A stretch of DNA of 51,107 bases from DAOWGG01 sp965369815 (GTDB lineage: Bacteria > Patescibacteriota > Gracilibacteria > UM-FILTER-43-11). This document shows positions 30,866 through 39,212 of the stretch, in pieces. The stretch's first letter is position 1, and every line of letters starts with the position of its first letter. The position numbers and the translations under genes are program-made. The notes under the pieces were generated by a model, which saw only the letters and a list, made by a program, of their open reading frames with translations, was not told the origin of the DNA and ran no database searches. The DNA lies in contig CBDUQS010000003.1 in assembly GCA_965369815.1 (NCBI GenBank), positions 1-51,107 on the forward strand. Direction: 5' to 3'.

Positions 30866-32035
30866 TTATTCCTGTTGAATAATGGTGAAGTCGAATAATG
30901 GTGAAGTCGTTTTTGGCGTAACCGTTGAGGTGATGGATTGTTTGAAGCGCCTGTAGTATCCATCAGACTTAATGGTGAAGTGAGGATAGGGGATTTTCTT
31001 ACTAGCTGAGGAATAGACATCATATTCAAAATACGGAATTTCTATTCTTTGCGTTCCACCCTGAACGTGTTCCATGGGTGCAATGATTAAAAATTCGAAT
31101 TGAATTTTTGAATGTGAACTATCGCTAAATGAACGAGCAATAAAGGCTTCGATGCTTTCGGGATTCCCTAATTCATTTTTTCCAAGGCTTAAATTGGTAA
31201 TATCTACATCTGGGTCTGCTGCTGCTGCACTAAAGTCATCTTCGCATGGTTGAGAGCCAGGATTCGTATTTGCTTTAACGCATCCCTTTATAGGTATTAG
31301 GCTTTTATCTCCTCCATCGGTGAGTTTCCATAGAATAACAGGGTCTAAAGTGCTGTCTTCATTTACTAGCCCGTCACAGTCATGGTCTTCAGGATTTGAT
31401 AGCGCTCCCGTTGATTGATCTATGTAGCAATTGATTTCAGTTGGATGCCCTTCAGGATCTTCGTTAAGAAGCCCATCTTGATCATTATCAATAAAAAGTT
31501 TACCACTTGATATGACCCCACTAGGAACTCGGAAGGTGATCTTGAAAACGCCTAAATTATTTAAAGTTTGAATCCTATTTGTGTCAAAAGATTCATCATT
31601 TATTGCGTTTATAACTTCATCACTATTATTGTTATCATTGTAAAGATGAATAATTAATTTTTGTTTTTCAAAAAGTTCTCCACTCCATTTATTTTCTCCG
31701 CTTTGACTTTCAATTACCCATTCATTACACCAATCACCACTATCACCTTCGTTGCAAGCATCTGTTGTCTCATCAAACACATTATACCTTTGATCTCCAC
31801 TGTCTAAGGCTGGGGTTTGATATCCAGCAAAATGGGGGCCAAGTTCATAAAGAGCATCTTCAATACCTGCTTCAGCGGCTAAATAGGCACGATTACTTGC
31901 CTCAATCCTTTGAATAGATTGCATGTTGCGAATGACTAGTTCGTTGGCTGCTGCGGATGACACCATTAATAGGGCAACTAAGCCAGTCACTAGTGGAAGA
32001 GAAATACCTTTGCGGTTTAAGCTTTTAAATTTCAA
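30866..32035 (-). CDS. PilX/GspK-like minor pilin, 389 aa
   Basis: The N-terminus RKG-ISLPLVTGLVALLMVSSAAA is a type III prepilin signal in which cleavage would follow G10. The usual Glu at +5 is replaced by Leu, as is typical of PilX/GspK tip subunits. The hydrophobic helix continues to about residue 60 (IEASNRAYLAAEAGIEDALYELG). Later come acidic DxDxDG segments (DNDQDGLLNED and DHDCDGLVNED) that look calcium-binding. Translation starts at a TTG (32035) overlapping the upstream stop as TTGA, so it is coupled. The C-terminus is altered by a tandem 16-base duplication (30877-30908). Last gene of the pgi-pilin operon. Confidence 0.82.
   Translation of the reverse strand: MKFKSLNRKGISLPLVTGLVALLMVSSAAANELVIRNMQSIQRIEASNRAYLAAEAGIEDALYELGPHFAGYQTPALDSGDQRYNVFDETTDACNEGDSGDWCNEWVIESQSGENKWSGELFEKQKLIIHLYNDNNNSDEVINAINDESFDTNRIQTLNNLGVFKITFRVPSGVISSGKLFIDNDQDGLLNEDPEGHPTEINCYIDQSTGALSNPEDHDCDGLVNEDSTLDPVILWKLTDGGDKSLIPIKGCVKANTNPGSQPCEDDFSAAAADPDVDITNLSLGKNELGNPESIEAFIARSFSDSSHSKIQFEFLIIAPMEHVQGGTQRIEIPYFEYDVYSSASKKIPYPHFTIKSDGYYRRFKQSITSTVTPKTTSPLFDFTIIQQE
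30877..30908. repeat. Tandem duplication of a 16-base unit at the end of the PilX-like gene
   Basis: GAATAATGGTGAAGTC occurs twice head to tail. As 16 is not a multiple of 3, the duplication changes the frame and defines the present C-terminus (SPLFDFTIIQQE). Confidence 0.85.
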
Positions 32036-32499
32036 GGTAACAAATTAGTTATATTGCAGGTAAAGTTTAGAGTAATGCTGTTTAAGATAGGGGCGATATC
32101 AACTCCATTCCCAGTTAGCGTCGCTCGCCATCGAAGGCTCAGTCCGTCTGAAGTGAATGTGTGAGGGCTTCCAATACCTTCAGTGTATGGTTCGTAATTT
32201 CCTCCATCATTTGTAACTTCATAAGTAATATCAATATTGTTAGGTTGATCAATATTGTCAGCAGAATGGGTAATGGTTACTGATTCGATATTGGTACAAT
32301 TGTTAGTGTCGACAGGGGTTGGGTTGCTTAGAGCTACTTGAGAGGTTTCAGTGATAGGGGAGATGGTAATCGTTCCAGCTGTTGAATCTTGATAGACAGT
32401 TGAGGCTGCATTCAGATAGAGGCTGCTTGTAAAATTATCGTAAAACATCAATCCAGAGCTTCCGATGCAGTATTGATCATCAAGCCCAGCATATCCATT
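32032..32499 (-). pseudogene. C-terminal part of the giant PilW-like pilin, beyond an in-frame UGA
   Basis: After the UGA at 32502-32500 the same frame stays open for 155 codons, beginning NGYAGLDDQYC and continuing into a beta-rich domain (TITISPITETSQ, ITYEVTNDGG, LRWRATLTG). Its start completes the Cys motif left unfinished by the upstream part, so both parts once formed, or still form, one protein of 1118 residues. Reinitiation at TTG/ATG (32451-32446) is possible but would leave out the motif. The stop overlaps the PilX-like start by 4 bases. Nonsense mutation, recoding or sequencing error are the options. Confidence 0.7.
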
Positions 32500-35388
32500 T
32501 CAGTTTTCATCACTATTTCCACCATCTCCCGCTAGACTATCTGTATCATCACAAATTTCCATAGCGGCTGGAGTGCAGCATTCAGGTTCGAATAATTCAA
32601 GACTGAAGGCAGCTGCTATATCGCTATACATATCAATGTGGTCTTTTCTATTGGTGTTAGTAGCTTCAATGAAGCGGCAGTTGTTATTAATGCCATCAGA
32701 GCAAAGTTCAGTTGTATTTTCGATTATGCCTGGATGAATATCTACATTTAAATCATTACAATCGTAAGGAGGCCTTTCATCCCCAGTAATATTCCCTTCA
32801 CAATTTCCGCCTGATTGATAAATATAAGCACTTTCGATTCCAAACTCGTCTCCGTCAGTGTCGACACAGCAGGCAGGGTCACTATGATCCCATCCAGCAT
32901 CACTTAGACTTGGATACAAATCATTAATTCCACTGCAATTATTGTCAACAGGTTTACTTTTTAAATTAAATTCTACTCCATTTCTTGTAAAAATAGGATA
33001 ATCTTCTGGATACCTGGCATCGTCACAAATTTCAACTTGTCCGGGTTTTATGTTCCCACCAGACAGACTTGGATTGTCATTGAATATTCCGTAGTCGTTA
33101 CAATCGATTTCACCAGGATCATTTTCAATTCCTCCTCCGGATGATGGGTCGGGTTCACAAACTCCAGAAATCAATGCGCTTGCACCGTCATTATCTACAT
33201 CTGGGCAACAATCTTCATCCTCTTGGTCAAAAATCTCATCACAATCCTGATCTAGATTATCAAAACAAACGCTACCATCACTCAATATATCTTCATATAA
33301 AAATTCTTCGCTTGGAACCTCTCCACATAATCCTCCAGCATCAATACACTGCTCGTCATTGTCCGTGTCAAATAATGCACATAAAATATCCTTATCGTAA
33401 TCCATTAAATAACCTTTTGAATTATCATCTGATAATCCGTAGTCTGATGGGGCAAGTTCACAGTCTTTTACATTATTACTGCATATTGTTTCTTGGCAGG
33501 CTGAATCAAATTCGTCGGCACCTTCTTCCTTCGTATCTTCGTTATAGTCACAATCGTTATCCCAATTGTCAAAACACAATGCATCTACTTCTTCTTGTAG
33601 CTTATGATCTCCAGTCTCTATATCGGCTTTGTCACAAAGTCCTCCAATGTCGATACACTTTTCATCAAGTTCATTGCTTTGATCAGAATCTTGAGCTCCC
33701 AAAAGATAGTTTCTTGGTGAATAATCGGGCTTTACAAATGGATTGTTGATTCTTGGGTCCAGTTCGCCGTTGGAGCACATATAGTTGATACAGCTTTGAT
33801 CAAATTCATCAGCGCCCGTTCCTTCTGGATTCTCGGGGTCGTAATTACAGTCATTGTCATAACCGTCGTAGCAATTATTTCCCGTTTCGTTGCCCGTTTT
33901 TTGTCGGAAGATACAAATACCACCAACATCAATACATTCCTCTCTAGGGTCTAAGAATCCATTGTTGCAAAGTTGGAATAAGCAGGTTGGGTCGTCGACG
34001 TCAGCGACTCCGTTACCGTCGTTGTCGATTCCATCGCTGCAACGTCTTTGTTTACAAAGAATAATGTCATTTTCATCAAAACTACCATCGCTACAAGAGC
34101 CCACCTCATTCTGCTCTTCATAAAAAGTCCTTCCTCCTTCAGGATCGGAGTCAAATGGAGCTTCTGCATCAAGTCCGCCAGATGTTACTTCGCTTGGAAT
34201 AGTCTCACCGCCAAGCTCTATTCTTGTTGGAATAACCAATCCAGCAATAATACTGTCAGCAGCGGTTACTTCATAATTATCAGTGTCACAAATAGGCCAA
34301 ATTCCCTGAGTGCATACACGAATTGCTCCACCTAGCAGGCTTCCTTGGGCACTGCATGATTTTGTATCTCCGTCGATGCATTCTTGTAAATTACATTCAG
34401 TTATGATGGGTGTGAATGCACGTGTAGAAATAGTAGATTCCAATGGAATAGATGGAGTATTCCCCTTAAAGCTATTTGCGATTTTTGGATTGGCACGCGC
34501 ATTTACCTTTATCGTAACGTGGGGTTGAATTTGGGTGGTTGGATCTAGGTAAGCTTTATGTGGATCATCTTGTGGAGTGATGATGAATTTTAAATTCGTA
34601 ATATCTAATGAATTTGGGGTGATGTCGACAAAACTGCTATCTTCAATGTCATCAGGATTATCCTTAATAGTGTTAATTGTACCGAAGCAGCTTGGAAGGT
34701 CTGGGAATACTTTTTCAATAACTTCTCCCTTACAGCCAAATCCTTTTTCACATACCCATGTGTCAATGAGGCCATCTCCTTCACCTGTATCTCGAGGGCA
34801 TTCCCCAGGGATTCCATTGTTGCATATTTGGTCTAATCCACAATCTTTTCCAATGAGTTTTAGCATGGCGATTTTTCCGATGATATTCCCGAAGCCATCA
34901 TCCATTTCAATTCGTCGAATATAAGTTCTTTTGGTTCCACTTCCATTGATTAAATAAAGTTTGTCCTGAATTTTATCCTCGATAGGAGGAGGAACCCCCT
35001 CCCTTCTTCTTCCTATACTTGCGTCATCAAAGGTTCCATATTGCTTGTCAGGTCCTGCGTTGTAGAATTGACGGCTGTATTGGCAATAGTTTTTGCCATA
35101 GGTTTCATTGATTCCAATGCCTCTAAAATTGGTTTTTTGATTGTAATATTCTTCATAATCAATGGTCCCACCTCTTACTTCTTTTACAATTCTTTCCATT
35201 GTAAAACGCGCTTCTTCATAAACAATATTAGCTGCTTTTAAATTTCTGACTGAATTATAAAAATTTGTATAAATTCCGGCTGCTGATACTACGAGTATTG
35301 ACAAGATAATTGTCGCCATTAAAAGTTCGATAATGGTAAAACCATCGTTTCGCGATTTTTTAATTTTAAGTTTTAAATTTTTAAACAT
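32500..35388 (-). CDS. Giant PilW/GspJ-like minor pilin with MopE-type metal-binding repeats
   Basis: A 962-residue protein with a canonical prepilin start: basic leader, G16-F17 cleavage and E21 at +5 in GFTIIELLMATIILS. The first 350 residues resemble a PilW/GspJ head. From about 420 to 960 it has repeated Cys/Asp motifs of the form C-DG-DNDCD-(6-15)-D-C (CYDGYDNDCN, CFDNWDNDCD, CFDNLDQDCD, CSDGINNNC) together with DCNDxNxxIHPG segments, the pattern of the MopE-type putative metal-binding motif. Such fusions suggest a calcium- or metal-dependent adhesin at the pilus tip. The frame stops at a UGA exactly where the last motif needs a Cys. Confidence 0.82.
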   Translation of the reverse strand: MFKNLKLKIKKSRNDGFTIIELLMATIILSILVVSAAGIYTNFYNSVRNLKAANIVYEEARFTMERIVKEVRGGTIDYEEYYNQKTNFRGIGINETYGKNYCQYSRQFYNAGPDKQYGTFDDASIGRRREGVPPPIEDKIQDKLYLINGSGTKRTYIRRIEMDDGFGNIIGKIAMLKLIGKDCGLDQICNNGIPGECPRDTGEGDGLIDTWVCEKGFGCKGEVIEKVFPDLPSCFGTINTIKDNPDDIEDSSFVDITPNSLDITNLKFIITPQDDPHKAYLDPTTQIQPHVTIKVNARANPKIANSFKGNTPSIPLESTISTRAFTPIITECNLQECIDGDTKSCSAQGSLLGGAIRVCTQGIWPICDTDNYEVTAADSIIAGLVIPTRIELGGETIPSEVTSGGLDAEAPFDSDPEGGRTFYEEQNEVGSCSDGSFDENDIILCKQRRCSDGIDNDGNGVADVDDPTCLFQLCNNGFLDPREECIDVGGICIFRQKTGNETGNNCYDGYDNDCNYDPENPEGTGADEFDQSCINYMCSNGELDPRINNPFVKPDYSPRNYLLGAQDSDQSNELDEKCIDIGGLCDKADIETGDHKLQEEVDALCFDNWDNDCDYNEDTKEEGADEFDSACQETICSNNVKDCELAPSDYGLSDDNSKGYLMDYDKDILCALFDTDNDEQCIDAGGLCGEVPSEEFLYEDILSDGSVCFDNLDQDCDEIFDQEDEDCCPDVDNDGASALISGVCEPDPSSGGGIENDPGEIDCNDYGIFNDNPSLSGGNIKPGQVEICDDARYPEDYPIFTRNGVEFNLKSKPVDNNCSGINDLYPSLSDAGWDHSDPACCVDTDGDEFGIESAYIYQSGGNCEGNITGDERPPYDCNDLNVDIHPGIIENTTELCSDGINNNCRFIEATNTNRKDHIDMYSDIAAAFSLELFEPECCTPAAMEICDDTDSLAGDGGNSDEN

Positions 35389-35405
35389 TGGCTTAATTCT
35401 TAGTT

Positions 35406-36278
35406 CTAGTTATTAAGGCTTTCTCTTCCTAGGTAGTCGGTTATATGAGTGATAAGTTCAACACTTGGATTTCGATTACCCTCTTGCCAGCTGACAGTTG
35501 AGGTGATGCGCATGCGATTGTGCGAAGGGCTTAGTGGCTCTAGTGGGTCGGTTTCAGAAAGCAATTCTCCACTATTCTTCAAATAATCAATGGTAATAAT
35601 TCGTTTTAAGGCTGTTTTTCGTATTATTTTTTCACCCACTGAATCATATGTAACTCTGTTCAAATCGTCATTTGGGTTGTATGCGTGATTAAAAATATCT
35701 TCATCATTGTCGTAAATGTGGTCACCGTCAGTGTCTAAATATGTGGCATCGATGTCCATCAAATGTAATGTTGCGATATCTTCCCATTTCTCATCTACCT
35801 TTCGGTAGGTTCTGTTTTTATCGGTGTTGTAGTAGTAATTAAGTCCAGTTGTTGTTGCGTCGGGGATGTCTGCATTGGGTTTTTGATTATTAAGATCTCT
35901 TTCATTACCCTCTATTTCATCATATTCGGTTAATATCCAACGCTCCGTTTCGGCTTGTTTGTAAATCAAGTAGCGCCCTGGTTGGATGGGGGTGCCCCCA
36001 TCGCATCCAATGTTTGAGTTAATATCTGGCATGTGATTCCAACAAACTCGACGTCGACTGTTATACCTAAGCCAATTGGTATCACGAATGTTTCGAACTG
36101 TTTCAACACCTTCCCTTGCAACATTGATTGCAATGATTCGATTCTTTGACCCATTCATATTTCTTAATGAATAACCGATAATTGCCCCAGCGGTTGTTAC
36201 CCCTACTGCCAAAATTACCGTTGCAATAATGGTTTCTAAAATTGTTTCCCCCCTTTTATTTAATCTAAATGGATTCAT
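35406..36278 (-). CDS. PilV/GspI-like minor pilin, 290 aa
   Basis: The prepilin signal is RLNKRG-ETILETIIATVILAVG with cleavage after G10 and Glu at +5 (E15). The hydrophobic N-terminal helix is followed by INVAREGVETVRNIRDTNW, a segment common in CPR pilin-like proteins. An acidic DIDATYLDTDGDHIYDND stretch near the middle may bind calcium. Its start ATG overlaps the stop of the upstream FimT-like gene (ATGA), and 17 bases separate it from the giant PilW-like gene. It is probably a minor pilin or pseudopilin of a type IV filament. Confidence 0.85.
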   Translation of the reverse strand: MNPFRLNKRGETILETIIATVILAVGVTTAGAIIGYSLRNMNGSKNRIIAINVAREGVETVRNIRDTNWLRYNSRRRVCWNHMPDINSNIGCDGGTPIQPGRYLIYKQAETERWILTEYDEIEGNERDLNNQKPNADIPDATTTGLNYYYNTDKNRTYRKVDEKWEDIATLHLMDIDATYLDTDGDHIYDNDEDIFNHAYNPNDDLNRVTYDSVGEKIIRKTALKRIITIDYLKNSGELLSETDPLEPLSPSHNRMRITSTVSWQEGNRNPSVELITHITDYLGRESLNN

Positions 36279-37042
36279 TGTTCTTTTTTAAAATCGAATT
36301 CACTACAATTAGTGTGCTTAATGGTTGGGAAGGTTTTTACTCTTATAATATCAATGGTTTGGCATGCCTTGCTTGAATTTTCGCGTGCATTTATGTTAAA
36401 AAATCGCATTTCTAGCTTTTCTAAATCTTTTATTTCAGATTCTCCCTGTGGAATAGAGTTACTTCCAACGTAAGTGTCGGACAGAGGGGGGCGGAAAAAT
36501 ATGACTGCCTCAGTGGCGGTGGGTTCTGGATCTTGATTGCTATTGCCGTTATCCCACCTTATTACATCGTCATAAATGAAATATTGAAATTCAGCTTGCT
36601 TAGGGAGGCGGTAGGTTTCTATTATATAATCAATTTCTAAATCACTCCCTGTAAGGATTCCCTTGTCGAATAGTTTGACGTTTTTGTCATCATCTCCTAG
36701 GCTTGCAAAAAGTGTAAAATGGGGTTCATCATCTGTCGGTATTAAATTAATGTAAACTCCGTAGCCATTCAGGGGAACAATTTGCTTTCCTGCAATGCTA
36801 CTAAAAACAGACTGACTTGAGGTTGCCATGTTTCTTGCCGTTTTTATTATACTTAGCATTTGCGTTAATGAATTGTTAAATTCAAAACGATCCCTCTCGG
36901 TGTAGTAGGTTCGCGTTCCAACGGTTGATAAAATTCCGATAATAATTGTTACTATCAGCATTTCAGCCATGGTAAAACCACTGCTTCGCGAATTTTTAAC
37001 CCTGTCTGCCGACAGGCAGGTTTTAAATTTTAAATTTTTCAT
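36275..37042 (-). CDS. FimT/GspH-like minor pilin, 255 aa
   Basis: Prepilin signal SGFTMAEMLIVTIIIGILSTVG with cleavage after G22 and E27 at +5. The remainder is a beta-rich pseudopilin head. The leader is longer than usual because its codons 8-14 (TCLSADR) are encoded by a palindromic repeat, CCTGTC-TGCC-GACAGG at 37001-37016, which seems to have inserted between the start and the signal. The ATG overlaps the pgi stop (ATGA), tying pilin expression to pgi. Confidence 0.85.
   Translation of the reverse strand: MKNLKFKTCLSADRVKNSRSSGFTMAEMLIVTIIIGILSTVGTRTYYTERDRFEFNNSLTQMLSIIKTARNMATSSQSVFSSIAGKQIVPLNGYGVYINLIPTDDEPHFTLFASLGDDDKNVKLFDKGILTGSDLEIDYIIETYRLPKQAEFQYFIYDDVIRWDNGNSNQDPEPTATEAVIFFRPPLSDTYVGSNSIPQGESEIKDLEKLEMRFFNINARENSSKACQTIDIIRVKTFPTIKHTNCSEFDFKKEQ
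37001..37020. repeat. Palindromic repeat (CCTGTC-TGCC-GACAGG) within the FimT-like gene
   Basis: A 6-bp perfect stem with a TGCC loop, plus CAGG. A related hairpin is at 38420-38447 between pgi and ruvA (AGACCT...AGGTCT with GCC/GGC inside). Confidence 0.65.
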
Positions 37043-38328
37043 TTAGACAAAATTTGTTTGGTGATTATCTTGCTAATTTCAACTCCTGGTTGATTAAAGG
37101 CATCGACTTTGTATATGAGGCCAAGCAGGGCGACTTGGAATTCAAAAAGCATAAAAAGGGCTCCCATAGCCTCTGCATTTACCTTTGAAATATTGAGAGT
37201 GATGTTCGGCCTTTTGTTTTTTGATAGTGATTCTGCTGTTCCTGTGTAGGCAGCATTGATTATTTCGCTTAAATTCTTGTTATTTAGGAAATCGAGTTTT
37301 TTCGGGAGATGATTTCCTATGTTTAACGGAGAATCATGTTTAAGAACATTTAGAAAAATAAACCATTTATTGTTTGGTCCTTCGTTGAACAATTGTAATT
37401 GAGAATGCTGATCGGTGGTTCCGAGTGCATTGATTGGGGTTGGTCCCGTTGATTTGTTTTTACCAATGCTTTCAGCGAGCAATTGCCGATACCAGTCGCC
37501 GACACGAAATAGGGGATTGCTATAAGGCATCATCACAGTCATTCCTTTTCCTTTTTTTCGATCTAGTAAATACTGAAGTGAAGCCAAAATGAGTGCTGGG
37601 TTTTTTTCGGGAGATGATTTTTGAATAATCTCCTTCATTTTTTTTGCCCCTCGCATTAAGGCTGAAATATCGATTCCAGCAAGTGCTGTTGGGACAAGCC
37701 CGACACTTGAAAGTACGCTGAAGCGCCCACCGACTTTTGGAGGAACATCAAACATTTCAATTTCTTCTTCTTTCCCCAATGGCCTTAGTAGTCCTCCTTT
37801 TGGATCGGTTATAAAAACAAAATGGTCGTTAATCTTCTTCACTTTTTTTTGAACCAGCCTTTCTTTGAACAAGCTGTAAAGCGCCATTGGCTCTGTTGTT
37901 CCTCCTGATTTTGAAATGACAATGAAAAGACTTTTCTCTAGGGAAATTCTTGAAAGTAACTCATTTATAAGGTCGGGATCGATATTATCAACAAAAAAGA
38001 GGTGAGGTACTTTATCGAGATAGTGGTATGAGCCGAGTAATGCATCTTTTAAGGCTATTCCTCCAAGTGCTGATCCTCCAATTCCAAGGACAACAATGTT
38101 TTTCCATTTGTTTTTCTCCTGGTTTTTTATAAATGTTTTTATCTTTCGAACTAACTTTTGATCATCGGGTAGATTTAAAAAGTCATATCCCATTTTGTTT
38201 TTCGATTGAAAAACAGTTTTAATATGAGGACTATTCTTCTCTAGAAATCGGCTAAAAACACGCTTGCTCACCCCATGGCGAATACCGATTTTTTCGCTCA
38301 GCGCATTTTGAATATCGATCTCGATCAT
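37039..38328 (-). CDS. pgi: Glucose-6-phosphate isomerase
   Basis: Interconverts glucose 6-phosphate and fructose 6-phosphate. The 429-residue length fits the compact Bacillus-type enzyme. Motifs are VVLGIGGSALGG near 60-71, VISKSGGTTEPMAL, the signature GGRFSVLSSVGLVP, STGPTPINALGTTDQHSQ and the C-terminal QPGVEISKII with the catalytic Lys. It has its own promoter and a 4-base ATGA overlap with the first pilin gene, so a glycolytic enzyme heads a pilin operon. Confidence 0.94.
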   Translation of the reverse strand: MIEIDIQNALSEKIGIRHGVSKRVFSRFLEKNSPHIKTVFQSKNKMGYDFLNLPDDQKLVRKIKTFIKNQEKNKWKNIVVLGIGGSALGGIALKDALLGSYHYLDKVPHLFFVDNIDPDLINELLSRISLEKSLFIVISKSGGTTEPMALYSLFKERLVQKKVKKINDHFVFITDPKGGLLRPLGKEEEIEMFDVPPKVGGRFSVLSSVGLVPTALAGIDISALMRGAKKMKEIIQKSSPEKNPALILASLQYLLDRKKGKGMTVMMPYSNPLFRVGDWYRQLLAESIGKNKSTGPTPINALGTTDQHSQLQLFNEGPNNKWFIFLNVLKHDSPLNIGNHLPKKLDFLNNKNLSEIINAAYTGTAESLSKNKRPNITLNISKVNAEAMGALFMLFEFQVALLGLIYKVDAFNQPGVEISKIITKQILSK

Positions 38329-38364
38329 ATTTCTTTTTTATTTGGTGTGTTTTTTCTGTCGTTA

Positions 38365-38370
38365 AGTATA
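38365..38370 (-). promoter_or_regulatory. Candidate pgi-pilin operon promoter (-10)
   Basis: TATACT on the minus strand, about 36 bases before the pgi ATG. The -35 region is weak (TTATTT-like). Confidence 0.4.
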
Positions 38371-38419
38371 CCTTATTCTCGAGAGGAAAATAAAGGAAAT
38401 TTCTAACTTTTTGAATCTG

Positions 38420-38447
38420 AGACCTCTGCCTACTGGCAGGCAGGTCT
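38420..38447. repeat. Palindromic repeat between pgi and ruvA
   Basis: AGACCT and AGGTCT arms with an inner GCC-TACT-GGC hairpin and extra CAGG units. It is related to the repeat at 37001-37020. Confidence 0.55.
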
Positions 38448-38469
38448 GAAATTTATAATCTGAGATGAT

Positions 38470-39033
38470 TTAGGCCTGTTTTAAGAAGTATTTGATGGCA
38501 TCTTCTGTTTTTTCGATATTGGGTGGCATTTTTGCGAGAATTTTTATCACTTGGAACTTTTCATACCCTAATCCTATCAGTGCTTCGATAACTTCTTCAT
38601 TGTATGTTTCTATTTTTCCGGTTGTACCGATGCTGATTGGAGTGAGCTTATTTTTCAATTCTAAAATAAGGCGTTCAGCTGTTTTCTTGCCCAATCCTTT
38701 TATTTTTGTAAGAAGCCCCACATCTCCACTTAAGATGGCTTGTTGAGTCATATGAATGGGGGCCGATAGAATATCCATTGCCACTTTAGGACCTATTCCC
38801 GAAACGCTGATTAATTGCTCAAAAAACTTCATTTCCTCTTTTTTCGAAAAGCCATATAGGGAAATATCGTCTTCTCGGACGGACATATGGATATAAAGCT
38901 GAATTTTTTGATCTTCTTTGGTGGAGACAATTAATTCGGTAGGTACGTTGACTTTATATCCAACGCTTTGTGCCAGCACTAAGAGTGATTTTTCGCCTTT
39001 GTCGATGATGAGTCCGTTTATGTATCCGATCAT
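38470..39033 (-). CDS. ruvA: Holliday junction branch migration subunit RuvA
   Basis: RuvA binds four-way junctions and loads the RuvB motor. The 187-residue protein has the N-terminal OB fold (MIGYINGLIIDK start, YIHMSVREDDISLYGF), two helix-hairpin-helix motifs (SVSGIGPKVAMDIL and KIKGLGKKTAERLI), and the short C-terminal RuvB-binding domain EVIEALIGLGYEKFQVIKIL. The start is the ATG at 39033, and no Shine-Dalgarno is visible. ruvB and ruvC are not in the window. Confidence 0.95.
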   Translation of the reverse strand: MIGYINGLIIDKGEKSLLVLAQSVGYKVNVPTELIVSTKEDQKIQLYIHMSVREDDISLYGFSKKEEMKFFEQLISVSGIGPKVAMDILSAPIHMTQQAILSGDVGLLTKIKGLGKKTAERLILELKNKLTPISIGTTGKIETYNEEVIEALIGLGYEKFQVIKILAKMPPNIEKTEDAIKYFLKQA

Positions 39034-39181
39034 AATTAATCTTTTATTTAATGCGCTATTATTTTACCTTTTTTCCCTTAAAAGAAAAGGATTAAGCAGT
39101 AAGGATTAAGAATTAAGCTGGATTATGCAACTTATCTTAATTTTTTAATCTTACTTTAGTGTGGCTTTTCGGGGTAAAAAA

Positions 39182-39190
39182 TGCTATAAT
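39182..39190 (+). promoter_or_regulatory. Extended -10 promoter of the M23 peptidase gene
   Basis: TGCTATAAT, i.e. TGn plus a perfect TATAAT, 22 bases before the ATG. No good -35 is seen at the proper distance. Confidence 0.55.
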
Positions 39191-39212
39191 ATGTAGATTA
39201 AATTGTCTCTAA

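Noticed and set aside
32500..32502. UGA as glycine (code 25, Gracilibacteria/Absconditabacteria)
   Set aside because: All other long genes are free of in-frame UGA and many end normally at UGA; the position calls for Cys, not Gly.
32440..32502. Selenocysteine insertion at the UGA
   Set aside because: No convincing bacterial SECIS hairpin is visible just after the codon (only a tight TTGATGATCAA palindrome), and a structural metal-motif Cys is an unlikely Sec site.
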